Source: Polyodon spathula (Eukaryota; Chordata; Actinopteri; Acipenseriformes; Polyodontidae). From it: a stretch of DNA of 64,000 nucleotides. Below, in pieces: positions 11,253-23,694 of this stretch. The notes under the pieces are model-generated. The model searched no databases. It was given only the letters and a program-made list of their open reading frames with translations, and had not been told where the DNA came from. The stretch is taken from positions 23,160,252-23,224,251 of the forward strand of contig NC_054534.1 of assembly GCF_017654505.1 (NCBI RefSeq). Reading direction: 5' to 3'. The number at the start of each line of letters is the position of its first letter. Positions within the stretch are counted from its first letter, which is position 1. The position numbers and the translations under genes were made by a program.

Positions 11253-13074
11253 TTTTTGCTCAAAAGAGCCAACTTCCATTACCATTAATAACTTACACGC
11301 TAATAAATATTTATTAGAAAGTAGAGGTCTTGTTTACAGTAATAACCAAACACTGAAATGTGAAAAATCTTTCAGGCATGAATATGCAACAAATGCAGTT
11401 ATGATAAGTGGGGTCAAAAAATGAATTGCTACACTTTTAAAAAAAAAAAAATTAGATTTACTTAATTACTATTAATCCAACAATCTCTAAAAATGATGCC
11501 TCCGCATCTATTACATTAATTTTCAACACTGATGTTTGATTCTTACACAGTCCACCCATACAGGTTCTTATTAAGCAGACACATGGAGCAGAGTCTGAAA
11601 CTCACAATGCCAGTGGAGTAATTAAGAATGATCACTCTAAGCAACCAGAGGGAAATGGAAAAGAAGCAGTAATTATAGTTCCTATTTTTGTAAATCAGTA
11701 AACTATTTCCAAATTATTTTTAATTAAGAGTCATTTTTCAAGTACAGCACTAAAGATTAGAATAAAGTGTTTATAATAATTGCATGCAAAAATATGTAAC
11801 GGTCGTCAGATAGTACAATACTTACTTTAATTATTTGTTTTATTTTCTGTGTTAAACTGCTTTGATTTTAGTTCAGGGGCTGCTGTTCTCTTCTGGTTTC
11901 CTGCCAGAGACATATGTACCCCAGGTTGGATCAGCTAAAATGTCTTTATAGAGGTCGGAGACAGCACCATCTAGTAAACAGGAGGGCCAATTGCCCTTTT
12001 TTATTGCTGACAATACATCGAGTTTGATCTGCTGCATATGACACTAGCTGTTAGCCGATAAGACTCTTTGACTGATCCAGCCTGGGTTATGTATGTGTAT
12101 GGTAGTCAGCTAGAACAGTAGAGAAACTCCTGAACTTGGTCAGAGCACCTTAAAACAAAAGCAATCAAAGGGTTTTGTAAGTCACTGCAAAAAAGAAACA
12201 GATCTATTCCAATCAACATAAAAGGAAAGGGGACACTAGCGCATTGAAAATGTAACGTGAAACTAGTATAAAACAACAGCTATTGCATTGTTTATCCTGC
12301 ATTGTCTTTCTGTAACTTTAGTGTCAAATCTGCTACAGCATGCCACCAGCTCTCAAAGGTCAAATATAATTTATCAGCTTTATTACACAGAAATCACAAA
12401 GAAGCCCCACATTGAAATAACAACACATATGGCATGTGAAATACAATTCCTGTAGTCTTTGTCCCATTCTTAACAGATTAGCCATGGGATTGAAGCAAAC
12501 TAATTGCATGCACTGTACAAATGGAGTGATCAGCTTTATTGGATTTGCAAGGCTAATGAGGTTATAACCCTGCTGCAGCAAGCTGTCGTGGGGCTAATGA
12601 TTGGGCAGTGATTCAGTGTGAGAGTCTCAGTTCATAGACAAGTCCTTTTTAAGATACACCTTTTAGGGAACTCATGCCTGTCTCTACCACGAGCAGGCGG
12701 GAAGAGTTACATATACAAGCGCTTGCATTTGTAACTTAACCAATAAAACAAACCTATGCCAGTCTGCAGGTTTTATGAACACAGCCTTGACTTTTAAACA
12801 CAAAACACTATATGGTTGTTACAAAGAACATATGTAAAAGCAATACATTTTACATTAGATACAGACAGTTTCTACAAGCCTGGTAGCCAAACTAGAAAGG
12901 CTTCCTGATATCACAAGTCATGTTTAAATGTCTGTGACAAACCTCATGGATTGCCTTAGCCAATGAGGTAATACATTTGCAGGTGCCACTAAGCTAAGAA
13001 TGTTACGTCCACCCTGTAAGCGGCTCAGTTTCACGTACCCTCATGCAATTCAGTACAAGCAAAAAACACACACA
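9179..13074. other. Unassigned sequence with minor simple repeats
   Basis: No gene, RNA gene or repeat family recognised in about 3.9 kb. A tatt(tatt)n run lies at about 9510-9530 and an (AAT)n tract at 11210-11251. Short open frames at 10460-10660, 10725-10985 and 12360-12581 lack domains or convincing exon borders. Confidence 0.4.
11210..11251. repeat. (AAT)n microsatellite
   Basis: About 14 perfect AAT/ATA units. Confidence 0.97.
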
Positions 13075-13079
13075 GAGAC

Positions 13080-13715
13080 TGTAACAAAGTGCCCGCCCCT
13101 GTGTATATTATCTGTTATGTGTTGCGTGTGGTGTGTTTAAATGTTGGTGTAGTCATTGGTACACGGGATATAAACGGGTCTGTGTAACACGAGTGTTTGA
13201 AAATGTATATGTGCATTTAGGCACGAGGATTGCACAGCACTTCACGTGCAAGTAAAATGTAGTAATATGTGAGCACGGGGAATTGCACTTTATTAATTCA
13301 CGTGCTGGGATTCAAGTGAATAATTAATTGGTAATTGAATCCCAGCACAATAGTATATATAGATGCACGTTGTCACATACTGGTGGTTGGGTGTTCGGTG
13401 AGCGGAGAACGGGATTGGAGACGGAGGAAATAAGCAGGAGTAGTAGTAATAATAAGAGGAGAAAGTATCCGCTCACCGTGTTTGTCAGTGTCTGTCCGTG
13501 CACCGTTTTGTTAAGTTTAGTCTGTTTTCGTTTGTTTATTTATTTTGGCGTAGAGTGCCGTGTCCTGTGTTTTTCGTGTTTGTGTAAACCTTTTATTTTG
13601 TATTAAACCGGCGCCAACAGGCGTCTTCATCATTTCATTTCATCCGTCCTGTGTTTTGTGTATTGCCTTACCTTTCCTGGTTCTGACGCCGCCCACTTCG
13701 GCCGTCTCTGTGACA
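13080..13715 (+). mobile_element. Solo LTR (Ty3/gypsy-type), with target duplication
   Basis: 636 bp starting TGTAACAAAGTGCCCGCC and ending CGTCTCTGTGACA, i.e. TG...CA termini. It is flanked by a perfect 5-bp direct repeat GAGAC at 13075-13079 and 13716-13720, as expected from LTR integration. A TATA box (tatatata, 13354-13361) and an ATTAAA poly(A) signal (about 13602-13607) lie in the order expected for U3-R-U5 on the forward strand. No internal coding region is next to either end, so it is most simply a solo LTR left by LTR-LTR recombination. Open frames at 13328-13606 and 13560-13832 run through it and are not genes. Confidence 0.85.
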
Positions 13716-13720
13716 GAGAC

Positions 13721-15899
13721 ACAGAAACAAAACAATATTTGGAACTGTTGTTTAATTATAGCCACAGTGTATTATCTTGCAGGTAATTCCTGCTGTGTTG
13801 GCACAGTAACTATAAACGCAGAATTCTACTAACGTGCAAGAGGCAAGAATAGGCAAAGCTGGGATTCCAGCTGATCCTGGTTCTTGGGGTATTGATCTAG
13901 CTCTTATACAGTACTAGACACAACTGCCTTGGTTTCTTTTCTCTTAATTTTACCATATTGTCCCACTGGGTGTGGCTGTGGTTGAGCTATTGTATTTATT
14001 GATTGACACTATTCAGAGGCCCTCATTCTCCCATATCAGCCACCAATTTTCTCAGATGCTTTATTGCATAATGACGTGTGACAAAGTGGTCATTAATTTC
14101 CATGTTGCGATTGGTGTCAGGAATATTTTCAGAGTGGAGGGACACCTACTATGATATCCTTTTGAAACCAAGTTAAAGCTAACTACTAGGCCTTGAATAC
14201 TATAATCAACCCATTGCATAATGCTGCCTAATGTGCAAAATCCACAGTACAGTGCATTATATTCACAAAGCATGCTTATGAATTCAATGCTTGGGTTTTT
14301 AAAATTTGACGTTAACCTTTAAGTTGGTTTATTTAAAAAAAAAAAAAAAAAAACAAAAAAAAAAAACAACCTTGACGTGATTTAAAGCTTGGTGAATAGG
14401 GACCTGCCTATGTATCTTTTAACAGGTCCTAAAAAAATGACCATAACCTGTAACACAGTTAACTGTATTAAACATATTCCTGTTGAAAATGAGGCATTGC
14501 TGTAAAATACATGTAACAGGTTTGAACTGATTCTGTATAAGTTTAGTTTTAACTATATTTTTCTTTCCCTTGCTGGAAAGGATGCAACCTCAGGGGTGAT
14601 CTGACTTTGATACTGTATGTAATGGATTGTCCAAAACTGAGGAATTGCTGGGATAATATTGCATATATTGTGAAAAAGCAAATGGGTATGGATATTTTAA
14701 GAGGTATTATTCCTTTGGGGGTAGAAAGTAAAAGATAGCAGATATACCCACTGTAGAAAAGAAAGTGGGAGCAAGCAATGTCTGATGTTGCTGATTTAGA
14801 ATTATAATTAAAAAATAGAAATATATATATTTCTTATTTTTGGTACAATAGATTAATGATAAACAGTAACTTGAGCAGAGCAATTAAATATATGTTCATA
14901 TGTATGTGTATGTATTGTTTAATTATTGGGAATAAAATAATAATGAGTAAACATAAGGATAAAAGTTTAGGCTGGGTAGAACTAAAAATGATCAGAGCTG
15001 ACAACAGTTTTAATGGTTTGCTTGGGCCTAAACTGGGTGTGGATGCATGCTGAACTGCTGTCTGGGCTTGTGTGGCAGGGCTTGTGTGGCAGGGTGTGCT
15101 GCACCCCCCCAACCAACACCCAAAACACAAAATGAACACTAACAATGGGACAGGGGACAGCTCACCCTGCTATAGCTTGAATCCTACATGGTGGCTCTAC
15201 CAAAACCCTAGCTTTGTGTTTTAGCATGTTTGTAGACAGATCATTTGCTCTGAGCTTTTGTAGGTTGAGTCTTGCACAGTAGTCCTATCTGGTTTGTGAA
15301 TGGGAATTGTAATGTTCAATCATTTACCTATCCCTTTAAGAAGTAGAGTGTATTGGACCTTAATAGATGACATACAGGAAATGGTTGGGTTACAACAATG
15401 GATATAGAGAAGGAGAAAGAGTAGATAGAGAAATTGGGCTATCAACCTAGACATGTGAGATATAGGACAACATATAAATAATGTTCAAGCATCAACGCTA
15501 CGTTTGTATTCTTTTGTGTACAAGTGGAGACAGAATGTTACAGTAATCATTTGTTCCTTTCACTGAAAAGCAGGGGTATCCCAGTTCCAAAGCCAAATTC
15601 CCCCAGGTGCCTTTCATTTTCCAACCCAGCAGGGCATTGTGGAAATGGCACACATGCTCAAAGAGCTACAGTGTATTAATAGATTGAAATACCAAGTCAG
15701 CATATTCCAGTGAATATAGTAAAATTCCATATTTGTGCACACTGTGAATCAAGCTTTGTAAAAGGGTCGATTACATTTATGAGACAGTATGCCATTCACT
15801 TTGATTCCCCCCAATTATGTTTCTTAACATCACGGCTATTTGTAGCTAAATTAAGTACAACATTGCTTTAGTTTTGTTGCTAAGTGTGTGTGTATATAT
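13721..15899. other. Unassigned sequence with a poly-A tract
   Basis: No gene or element recognised. A poly-A tract broken by two cytosines lies at about 14335-14368. A short direct repeat (gggcttgtgtggca twice) lies at about 15063-15092. Confidence 0.4.
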
Positions 15900-16660
15900 A
15901 AAGAAGGGGGGAAATTAAGAAAAGCTGAAAATTCTGTCAGATTGAAGCAAAACTATAGTCCAATGTCGTCCAGTGCAAGTGGTGTGGTGAAACAGAATGA
16001 TTGTCCATACAGTACTTCTCCCCAAATAATCTGTGTTTATTAAAACACAAAATAGAAAAGAATCCGCCCCTCTACCAGCAATGGTACTGGAGGGAACACA
16101 GCATTGTTGTAAACCCAAAAATAATAATAACAATAATAATAGTCCGATGGACTTGCTCGGTCCTGCATCCTCCGTGCATGAAATAGTGCATGCTCCGTTC
16201 CGGGGACCGTAATGCAAGAAGACGTGGTGCTGTGCATGGAAGTGCTCTGGGGTGACTTCTGGCTTGATGCTCAATCCTCCTCTGCAACACAGAAACACAC
16301 ACGTAACAAAACTACAGGCTCCGGCCGTCTGGTTACGTTTGATCAGTGCAAGGCTGCGTACTGATTGTAGTTGCTTCCACGACCTCCTCCCTGCAATCAA
16401 CCTGTCGCCATGGTTTCTCCAATAGAGGGCTGTCCCACATCTGATTGCAATGGAGTCGTTCTGGGTATGTGCAACTATGCCCTCCTCCTAATATGGTCAC
16501 ATTCTGGTTTCCATGCACCGTCAAGGCGGTACATCTAGGAGGCAGCATACCACCATCCTTACCCAGCATCTTTTCTGCGAAGGAGGGAGATTTACAACTT
16601 CGATCCTCTCTCTCTTTATCACATCCTACAACACTATAATTCAAATTATATCCTAGAGCA
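15900..16660 (-). other. Unidentified repeat-like block with reverse-strand open frames
   Basis: A GC-richer block in AT-rich surroundings. On the reverse strand it has overlapping open frames of 161 (15915-16400) and 103 codons (16333-16644), a splice-acceptor-like tttctgtgttgcag near 16277, and an AATAAA signal (TTTATT at 16037-16042 on the forward strand). No protein domain is recognisable, and the peptides contain low-complexity leucine from an (ATT)n-like tract. It could be an LTR or another transposon terminus, or a processed transcript end. I do not call a gene. Confidence 0.25.
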
Positions 16661-18103
16661 AAGTAGCCATATTTAGTCGAGTGTTACCTTACTAGTGTTT
16701 GTTTAGCATGTCTGCATTAAATAAAACATACATAAATATTCCACAGTACAGCTTATAGTATAAGATAGTTGTTATGTGAGAACTTTGGAGGGCAAGAACT
16801 TTCAGAAATTTATTCATAGTGCAAGTTGATCTTACAGTTGAGCTGTGGTTATTTTGTGGAGCGGTCATACAATCACCAATCATGGTTGACAAAAAGTGCA
16901 GCAAGGAGACATTATCACACCGGTGGGTCCATGAAGGTGGTGCTGTCACAAGTAGTAGGGACCACTGAAGGTGTAATCTCCTCCAAGAGCTGACAAAGCA
17001 GATTTTTAGTGCACACCAATTCAACAACACACTACTCAAGGAAAATACAACGGTCAAGAATACAAATAATTTCATTTTTTTGGGGTATCCGATGAAGCTA
17101 ATTGCTGGAAGTTATTGATCATAACCTTTAAAAAACATTGGAATACCATAGCATTTTGTCATAACTGTAGCAGTCTGAAAGCTGCAGTAATAGATGATTT
17201 TGGCCAAAGACTTTATTTGTGAATTCTAGTTAATTTCCTCTCCATCAGCTTCCTGTTGCAACATTTTGGTAAATCTTAACCACACTCTTCTTCAGTAGGC
17301 CTTGATTTTTATATTACAATGAAAGGAAATCAAAACTCTTTTCATGTACTGTTCTATAGTGCTTTCTTTTTTCGTTATATTGAAAAGCTTGTTAAAGTGA
17401 AGGTCACATGTGTAAAAGTCTATGTAGTTAAATCTCAGCTGTTTAAAAATGTAATTATTAAATGTCGTGACATGCATTAACCATTTTTTTATTGGCCTGA
17501 AAAATTCCAATCTAACCAAGAAAACAGTCCTGGTAATATGAAGGACAAATAACCTGTGTAATTGGTCAACACAACCAGTGAATGTGTTTGCATTACTCAC
17601 ATGTGTTCTGGTTTATCAACTTTCAGTTGTAAAAGAGCTTGGAGAATCAAGTAACTCATGGCTGTTTCTCTTCTTATCCAGCCTCCTGGTTACTTCGAGT
17701 CCAGTAGGTGGAGTTAAAGCCTTGGCTATCACTTTAAATTTAGTTTCATGTAATGGTACATAGTACCTAACATAAAAGATACAATAGTATATAATTAAAC
17801 AGAATTATATTATCTGTTAAAGACTGTATTTAAAGGGCAAACATAAGCATGTGCATTCAAAATCCAAATAGTTCCCAAAGGTTTGATTTTTTTTTTTTTT
17901 TTAATTAATGGATTACTGCAGCCTTTTAGATGTCTCCCTTTTAAAACTCCCATGTAAACATGCGCTGTTTCTGTTTGTTTGTAGACATATGATTCATTCT
18001 GAAACAAAAACCTCTCAGGAGATCCTTAACCAAGCCTTTTAGATGATTAGCAAGAGAACACAATAACCTGGAGTACATTCCCAATATTTACAAAAAAGGT
18101 TAT

Positions 18104-18135
<32 letters not shown>

Positions 18136-20802
18136 TTATTATAAGGATATTTGCTCTGTAAAATAATGTAACTGCTTAAGGATTATGAACATAAAATATA
18201 TGCAAAACCATTGCAAAATCATTATACAGTTGATCTTTAATATATGTTTACTTATTGGAAGCCACAGCAGTAGTTTTTATATGTTGTCATACCATTCATC
18301 CAGCAACAATTGCTAATGTACAGTGTTTACTGACTTGTCACATGTTGGTTTTTCCATGAAAGTTCAATTTAAACAAAACAAAGTGTAATACTGTAATGCA
18401 GTTTGTAGATCTTTTTTCAGAAATAAAAATGCTCATCTTATTGATTCAGTAGTCATTTAGGTCTTAATAGCCTGGTCACTTAATCTGTACTTAGGCTGTA
18501 TATTTCATACATTTTCTTGCTTTTGAAAATCCTGAGTAAATAGTTAGGCTTAAAGCATAGTGATATGTCTGGCGTGCACATTGTGTGCCAGTATTTCAAC
18601 TATTCTGTTTACTTTTTCTTTACACGTTCAAAGGCAAAGAAACAAAACAAGCCCTTCAAAGCTACTCAATATTTTAGTTGTAGAAAGACTTGGACAAGCT
18701 GAGTGATTTGGTGCAGCAAATTCCAACTGCAGATTAATGGATTGGGTCTAGGCTTGAGGGTAGGCCTCCTAAACCTCATCTGTTATATTACTATACTATC
18801 AGGTCATTTTTAAGCAGAATAACAATCTTGAAAGCCTGCGGTTGGACTGACACAGTTCACTTCTCAAGGACTGCAGTGAACTAATCATTGTATTTACTGT
18901 AACTACTACTAACCAGGTCAATGTCCTGGACATATCCAATGGGCAGAAAGGGCCAAGCATTTTGAATCTGTTTGATGCAGTTCCTGTAATACTTGTTTAC
19001 ATATTTAAAATCTCCCAGGCCTGCATGTATGCAGTTGTTCACAAGTGTCATGGTGCAATTCAGCATAGCCCGTCATTCATAGCTGGTAAATTTAGATCAT
19101 CAGCGTTAAAGTCAATATGCCAACAGCTGCATAAGAATGACTTCATGCAGCAACTGTATGCTGCCTAGTACACACATTCCAGGTAATTCCAGAATCTACT
19201 GACATGTAGTGTTACTCTGCAGAGTCTTCTGACATCAAATTAAAATAAAGGCTCTTGTTGAGAAAGCATCTTGTATACGTCTGCTGCTTTGTTTCTAAAT
19301 GCATCTTTTGTTAGTGGTACCTGTGTCTTCAAAAAGCAGTGAAATTTCACTTTAAATAGAAAGGGATTGTGGGTGATGTGGTCACTGATACAGACCTGTT
19401 GCTTGTACAGTGAAGCATGGACACTAAGTTCTGTGTCTTATTACTGAGAAATTTAGTTAGATTTGCTGGCATTGTGGGCATTTTTGCAAGGTAATGAATG
19501 AACTGTATCTTGGTTTTTGCCCAATTATCTTGCAAGAATGCCCATCTTGATGGAAATAAATGCTTCCCCATTGTATCACACTAACGTCCCTCAGCCCTGT
19601 CCTGGTCGCTTGATCCACTCTTTGACAGGTAGGTTTAACAGGGGCAATGTAGTGGTTAACTGCATTAGGACCTGGATGGAGGTTTACTTGGTTCAAATCA
19701 CTGAAAACAGAATTGGAACAAAGACCTGGTTAGGAAGAATCAGTCAAAGACCTGGTTAGGAAGAAGAGTCCATCCCTGCCAATGAGTGAGGGAGTTTGGT
19801 CTAGCACTCTCCATATCACAATATTCCTTTTTTTTTTTTTAAATGTGCCTGCTTCATCAAAGCCTTAAACTTCCCTGGACTCACCACATGACTATTTGTC
19901 CTGTTGCAAGGTTAAATGATAGTTGGATAACAAATAAGTAAGTTGTTGACTTATTGAATTATACATTACAATCCCAGGTGCAAAAAACAAGAAAACTCTG
20001 GTCTTCTCCAGTGATTATTATAGGTGTGTGTGTAAATATAATTTTACAGAGGTTTAGGGTTTGCTTTTGTTTGTTTTTTTCTTTTGAATCCTTTATAGCT
20101 TTGGTAAGTTACGAACATCCAAAAGTACACACCAAAAAACATTTTATGTTAACTGTTATATGTTAACATTTTAAACTATAACCTGTTATGAAAAAATATA
20201 TAATACCTAATTGCTGCTATAAACAGTAATTTCCTAAAATGAATAACTGCATTATAAAGTGTTAAACTTCACTTGTCTGAGTACTTATTTATTTGCATGC
20301 AATCTTGCATAATATATTCTTCCTGGCAATGGTGACGCACAAATACTGTGTGCCCCTGGACGCTGATTGAATAAGTCAAGTATCTGGACTACAGTGTTTA
20401 CAGGAACTAATATTGCACTAGTATTCCACAAGACACCTTTATATTCCACATGTATTATTCTGAATATTGCTAACCTTATTCTGAATATGCTGTTTACATG
20501 ACTGGATTACTTATGTTGAATACTGAGCATTCTGAATAATAATGGCAAATTAGCCTGCATGTAAATGCTTCAAAAGATTTGTAAATTATTTGACCATATA
20601 ACTTAGGGATATCCCTGTGGTTAAATACAGAAAGCAATATACAATTTAACGGAAACAAAACTTTACGACATTTTATCAGAATATTCTATAGTCATCTACC
20701 GTATGGTAGTGCCTTCAAGTTGAGCTTCCTGATTGGTTTATGAGCACTCTAAGGTTTGTGCTAATGTGTGATAATTTGACCACGTTAAATGCTGTTAAAT
20801 GC

Positions 20803-20843
<41 letters not shown>

Positions 20844-22498
20844 TCTTGGTTTATGTTAGCTTTGATAAGAACAGCAATGCATTGTTTTTTTATTTTTATT
20901 TTGTCATTATTTTGTCTCATTCTCATGAGAAATAAATACAAGGGTGTTTGAATTTCAGTACTGCCTGTGTGCATTTTGTTTATCAAACTCAAAATTTTTT
21001 TATCGGTTCCTACAATAGACATGTTGACCATGTTCTGGTTAAACATTAAACGAACACACGCAAGAACACACTTTGCTTGGTTGCCACTGAATGCAACGTC
21101 AACCTCAAATTAGTTTCATCAGTGCCTTTTTTTGTCACAAACTCTTCTTTCCTGTCCAGCAGTGGTTGGTTCTTGTTTGCTAGACTCTTTGTACTCTCTT
21201 GTCCCTTAACCCTGCCTCCAAACAGCAGGTGTGTGTAAGATAAAGTCAGAGTGTTTATCTTGTTAACAGGAACAAGAGCTGTGCTTTTGGCAGCATGCAA
21301 CTGTATACAGGAAACCAAGTTGCTTTATTCCTGTGTACCGTCACCTTTCTCGTTAATTCTCAGAACCAGCCCTGCCTCCAAACCATTTGCTAAAATTTTG
21401 TGGTAGAAACCCCCTGCAGGCCATATCTATGTGCAATGTCCTACAGTTATATCATAAAAAATGAAACCTAAAACATTGAAATGTTTCATTTTGGAATACC
21501 CCAGGGCAACTGCAATTAGTTGCATGCTTTATACAGTAAAAACATCAATTAGATGATTAGAGTTAGGCCAGATGAAGCATACTGTATTTTATACTTTTTT
21601 CATCAAAATTTGCACGGTCACCAATTGATTTTAAGGAGAAGTAGAGGTGAATGAACACGGTATCATTTACCATGAAGTCAACCCATGCAAATTTATAAAA
21701 TTGTGTTTAATGTTTGATATTGAATGTGTCTTCTTGAGTTTGGGATGTTGTTTGCTAACCAATTAGTGAAACAGTGTAAGCAGGGAAGAAGTGAAAACAA
21801 ATTATAATGGTTTGATTAATTATGGGATTATATGCATAGGTGTTAATGATATATTTTAACCTGCAAAATATTTTCAAAAAGAAACCCTTTGATTATCAAC
21901 CCAATGTACTATACATGTTCTAGTTCTGGTAATATTGCTTCATGTATTTGAGGTTGAGCATACCTGTTGTGAAAGCATAACAAACACTGTTGAACAATGT
22001 TGTTTGGTTGGCTGCTGTCCACTCCACACAACAGAAATGTACACTAGTAAATCCAGTTTGCTTGGAAACTGTCCTGATTAAGCAGGTTCTGCGGCAGTGC
22101 ACCAAAGGACTGGATTTAATAAGGATCCACAAAGCTCCAAAACACATACCATTTGCACTTGTTTGCACTTATAACAATGGTCATTGAAAGTATCATTAAC
22201 ATAATTGCAACAAACCTCCTTTGTTTAGTTTACAGTGTATCTATTGCTACATGAACTGCAGACATTTTGCAGAAACACCATACCTAATAGGAAATGTATT
22301 TGAACTGGATGTGAAGCTCTAATACATGGACATTAGTAAGAAAGCGGTGGTCACTGGATTAAACCTCCACAAACATCTGCAACGAGCAGCTGTTAAGAAA
22401 CAATAGTCTAAGTGATGTTCATCCCATTAAATCTTGCAATTCACTCCCATTACTGGTAAAATTGCTTGCTGTATTATATAAAAATAACAGATGTGTGG
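16661..22498. other. Long stretch with no recognised gene
   Basis: About 5.8 kb without a supportable coding region. The reverse-strand open frame 16692-17075 (127 codons) begins with a hydrophobic signal-like stretch but has no family resemblance or exon context. A (TTTA)n tract lies at about 18107-18137, a poly-T at 17887-17902 and a poly-A at 20805-20840. A 12-bp motif (aagacctggtta) is repeated at about 19719 and 19747. Confidence 0.4.
20805..20840. repeat. Poly-A tract
   Basis: About 36 uninterrupted A residues. No recognisable retrotransposon body lies immediately upstream, so its origin is unclear. Confidence 0.95.
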
Positions 22499-23167
22499 TG
22501 TAACAGGGGTGTTCTGATACAGGGTGGGTATCCACTGATAGACGAGTGAAACAGAGGTTGATGTTGAAGCATCATTCAGGCATCCAGGTTTTATTAAACA
22601 ATTAAAGGCAGTTGCAGTGGTAGATGGCCACCACTAGGGTACCAGCAATGGTAGCCCTAGTTCAGGATGACATACACACACGTTAACATGAAAAATGCAA
22701 AACAAAACACAGTGGAAAAACAGCTAATAAAAACAAAAGGTGGCCAAACAATGACGGAGCGCTGCTCCTGCTATAAGGGAGGTCATGCTCTAGGAACCTT
22801 CCCCCTGACAGAAATCTAAATATACTTTTGTAGAATTAAGATGCCCCTAAATTAATCCCTATTATAAACACTGGAACCCTGGTATACACATGGTCGTTCC
22901 TTTGTCTGCTTACCCTTGATCTCCACAAATTTCACAACCCTTCCTCTTCAGCTTGTAGAGAGCAAAGAACTGGCTTTTCATCCCCTCTTTGATAATCAAT
23001 TAGTCAGTCACCTGGCCACATGCTGCACCTGGACTTGATTTAGGCAAGGAGGGAATTTGAACCTCCTGCTCTTCCATATCTAACAAAAACTTTATTTTCA
23101 AATTAATTTTATTTACAAACCAACAAAAACATGTTATTTACACATGCAGAGCCTGAGCCCTGCCACA
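22499..23167 (-). mobile_element. Solo LTR-like element, reverse orientation
   Basis: On the reverse strand this 669-bp block begins TGTGGCAGGGCTCAGGCTC and ends CACCCCTGTTACA, so it has TG...CA termini. An AATAAA signal (22590-22595 as TTTATT) sits about 90 bp before its 3' end, which fits an R/U5 layout. No internal retroviral coding sequence adjoins it. I could not find a matching 4-6 bp duplication at its borders (gtgtgg against ctgata), so it is either old or its borders are slightly different. Confidence 0.6.
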
Positions 23168-23299
23168 CTGATATTAACTTAGTATGGTGGTAATTGTTTT
23201 GTGAATATGGCAAAGTGAGTTTTAAGCTGTATGCAATTAGAAAAAGCCTACAACAGTACTAAAGTAAATGAATAAATATACGAGAAACATTGTAAGCAG

Positions 23300-23694
23300 A
23301 CAATGTACAATGTATTATGGGGTAGATGTAAGGATACGTGCGAAGTGATTTGCGGGTGCAAAACCCCCATAATTTTAGTGGTGGTGTATGTAAAGAATGG
23401 TGTTCACCTGGCATTCTGTACCCACTATCAAATTTGCAATTTGCCATCATTAATCCATTCAAATTATATTGAAATTCATTCAAATGGAGAAAAGAGCATG
23501 GAATTGGGTGGGATCTGGATACTAAGTGGGCGCAAATATTATAAGGATTTTGCCTTGCACTTAGACAATTGCTGACCTTCCAAACTTTACACCTGTTCTT
23601 ATAAGGTGCAGGGCATTGTAAAGGCAAGTAATTAAGAACTGTATAAAAGCACACACCTGCAGAGACCTGTCATTGGCTTCAGGATGGCTGCTGT
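23300..23694. other. TATA-containing sequence truncated by the LINE
   Basis: Forward strand: a good TATA box (gtataaaagcac at about 23641) is followed 44 bp later by atggctgctgt, where the LINE sequence takes over. It resembles the 5' end of a transposon or gene interrupted by the LINE. There are open frames on both strands (23303-23575 forward, 23259-23654 reverse), without recognisable domains. The identity is unknown. Confidence 0.25.

Noticed and set aside
13328..13832. Two overlapping forward frames of about 90 codons
   Set aside because: They lie in and across the end of the solo LTR and have cysteine/phenylalanine-rich shadow composition.
15915..16400. 161-codon reverse frame as a gene
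   Set aside because: No domain or family resemblance, low-complexity leucine run from an ATT-like tract; kept only as an unidentified block.
16692..17075. 127-codon reverse frame with a hydrophobic start, possible secreted protein
   Set aside because: No exon borders, no conserved motifs, cysteines not patterned; likely chance.
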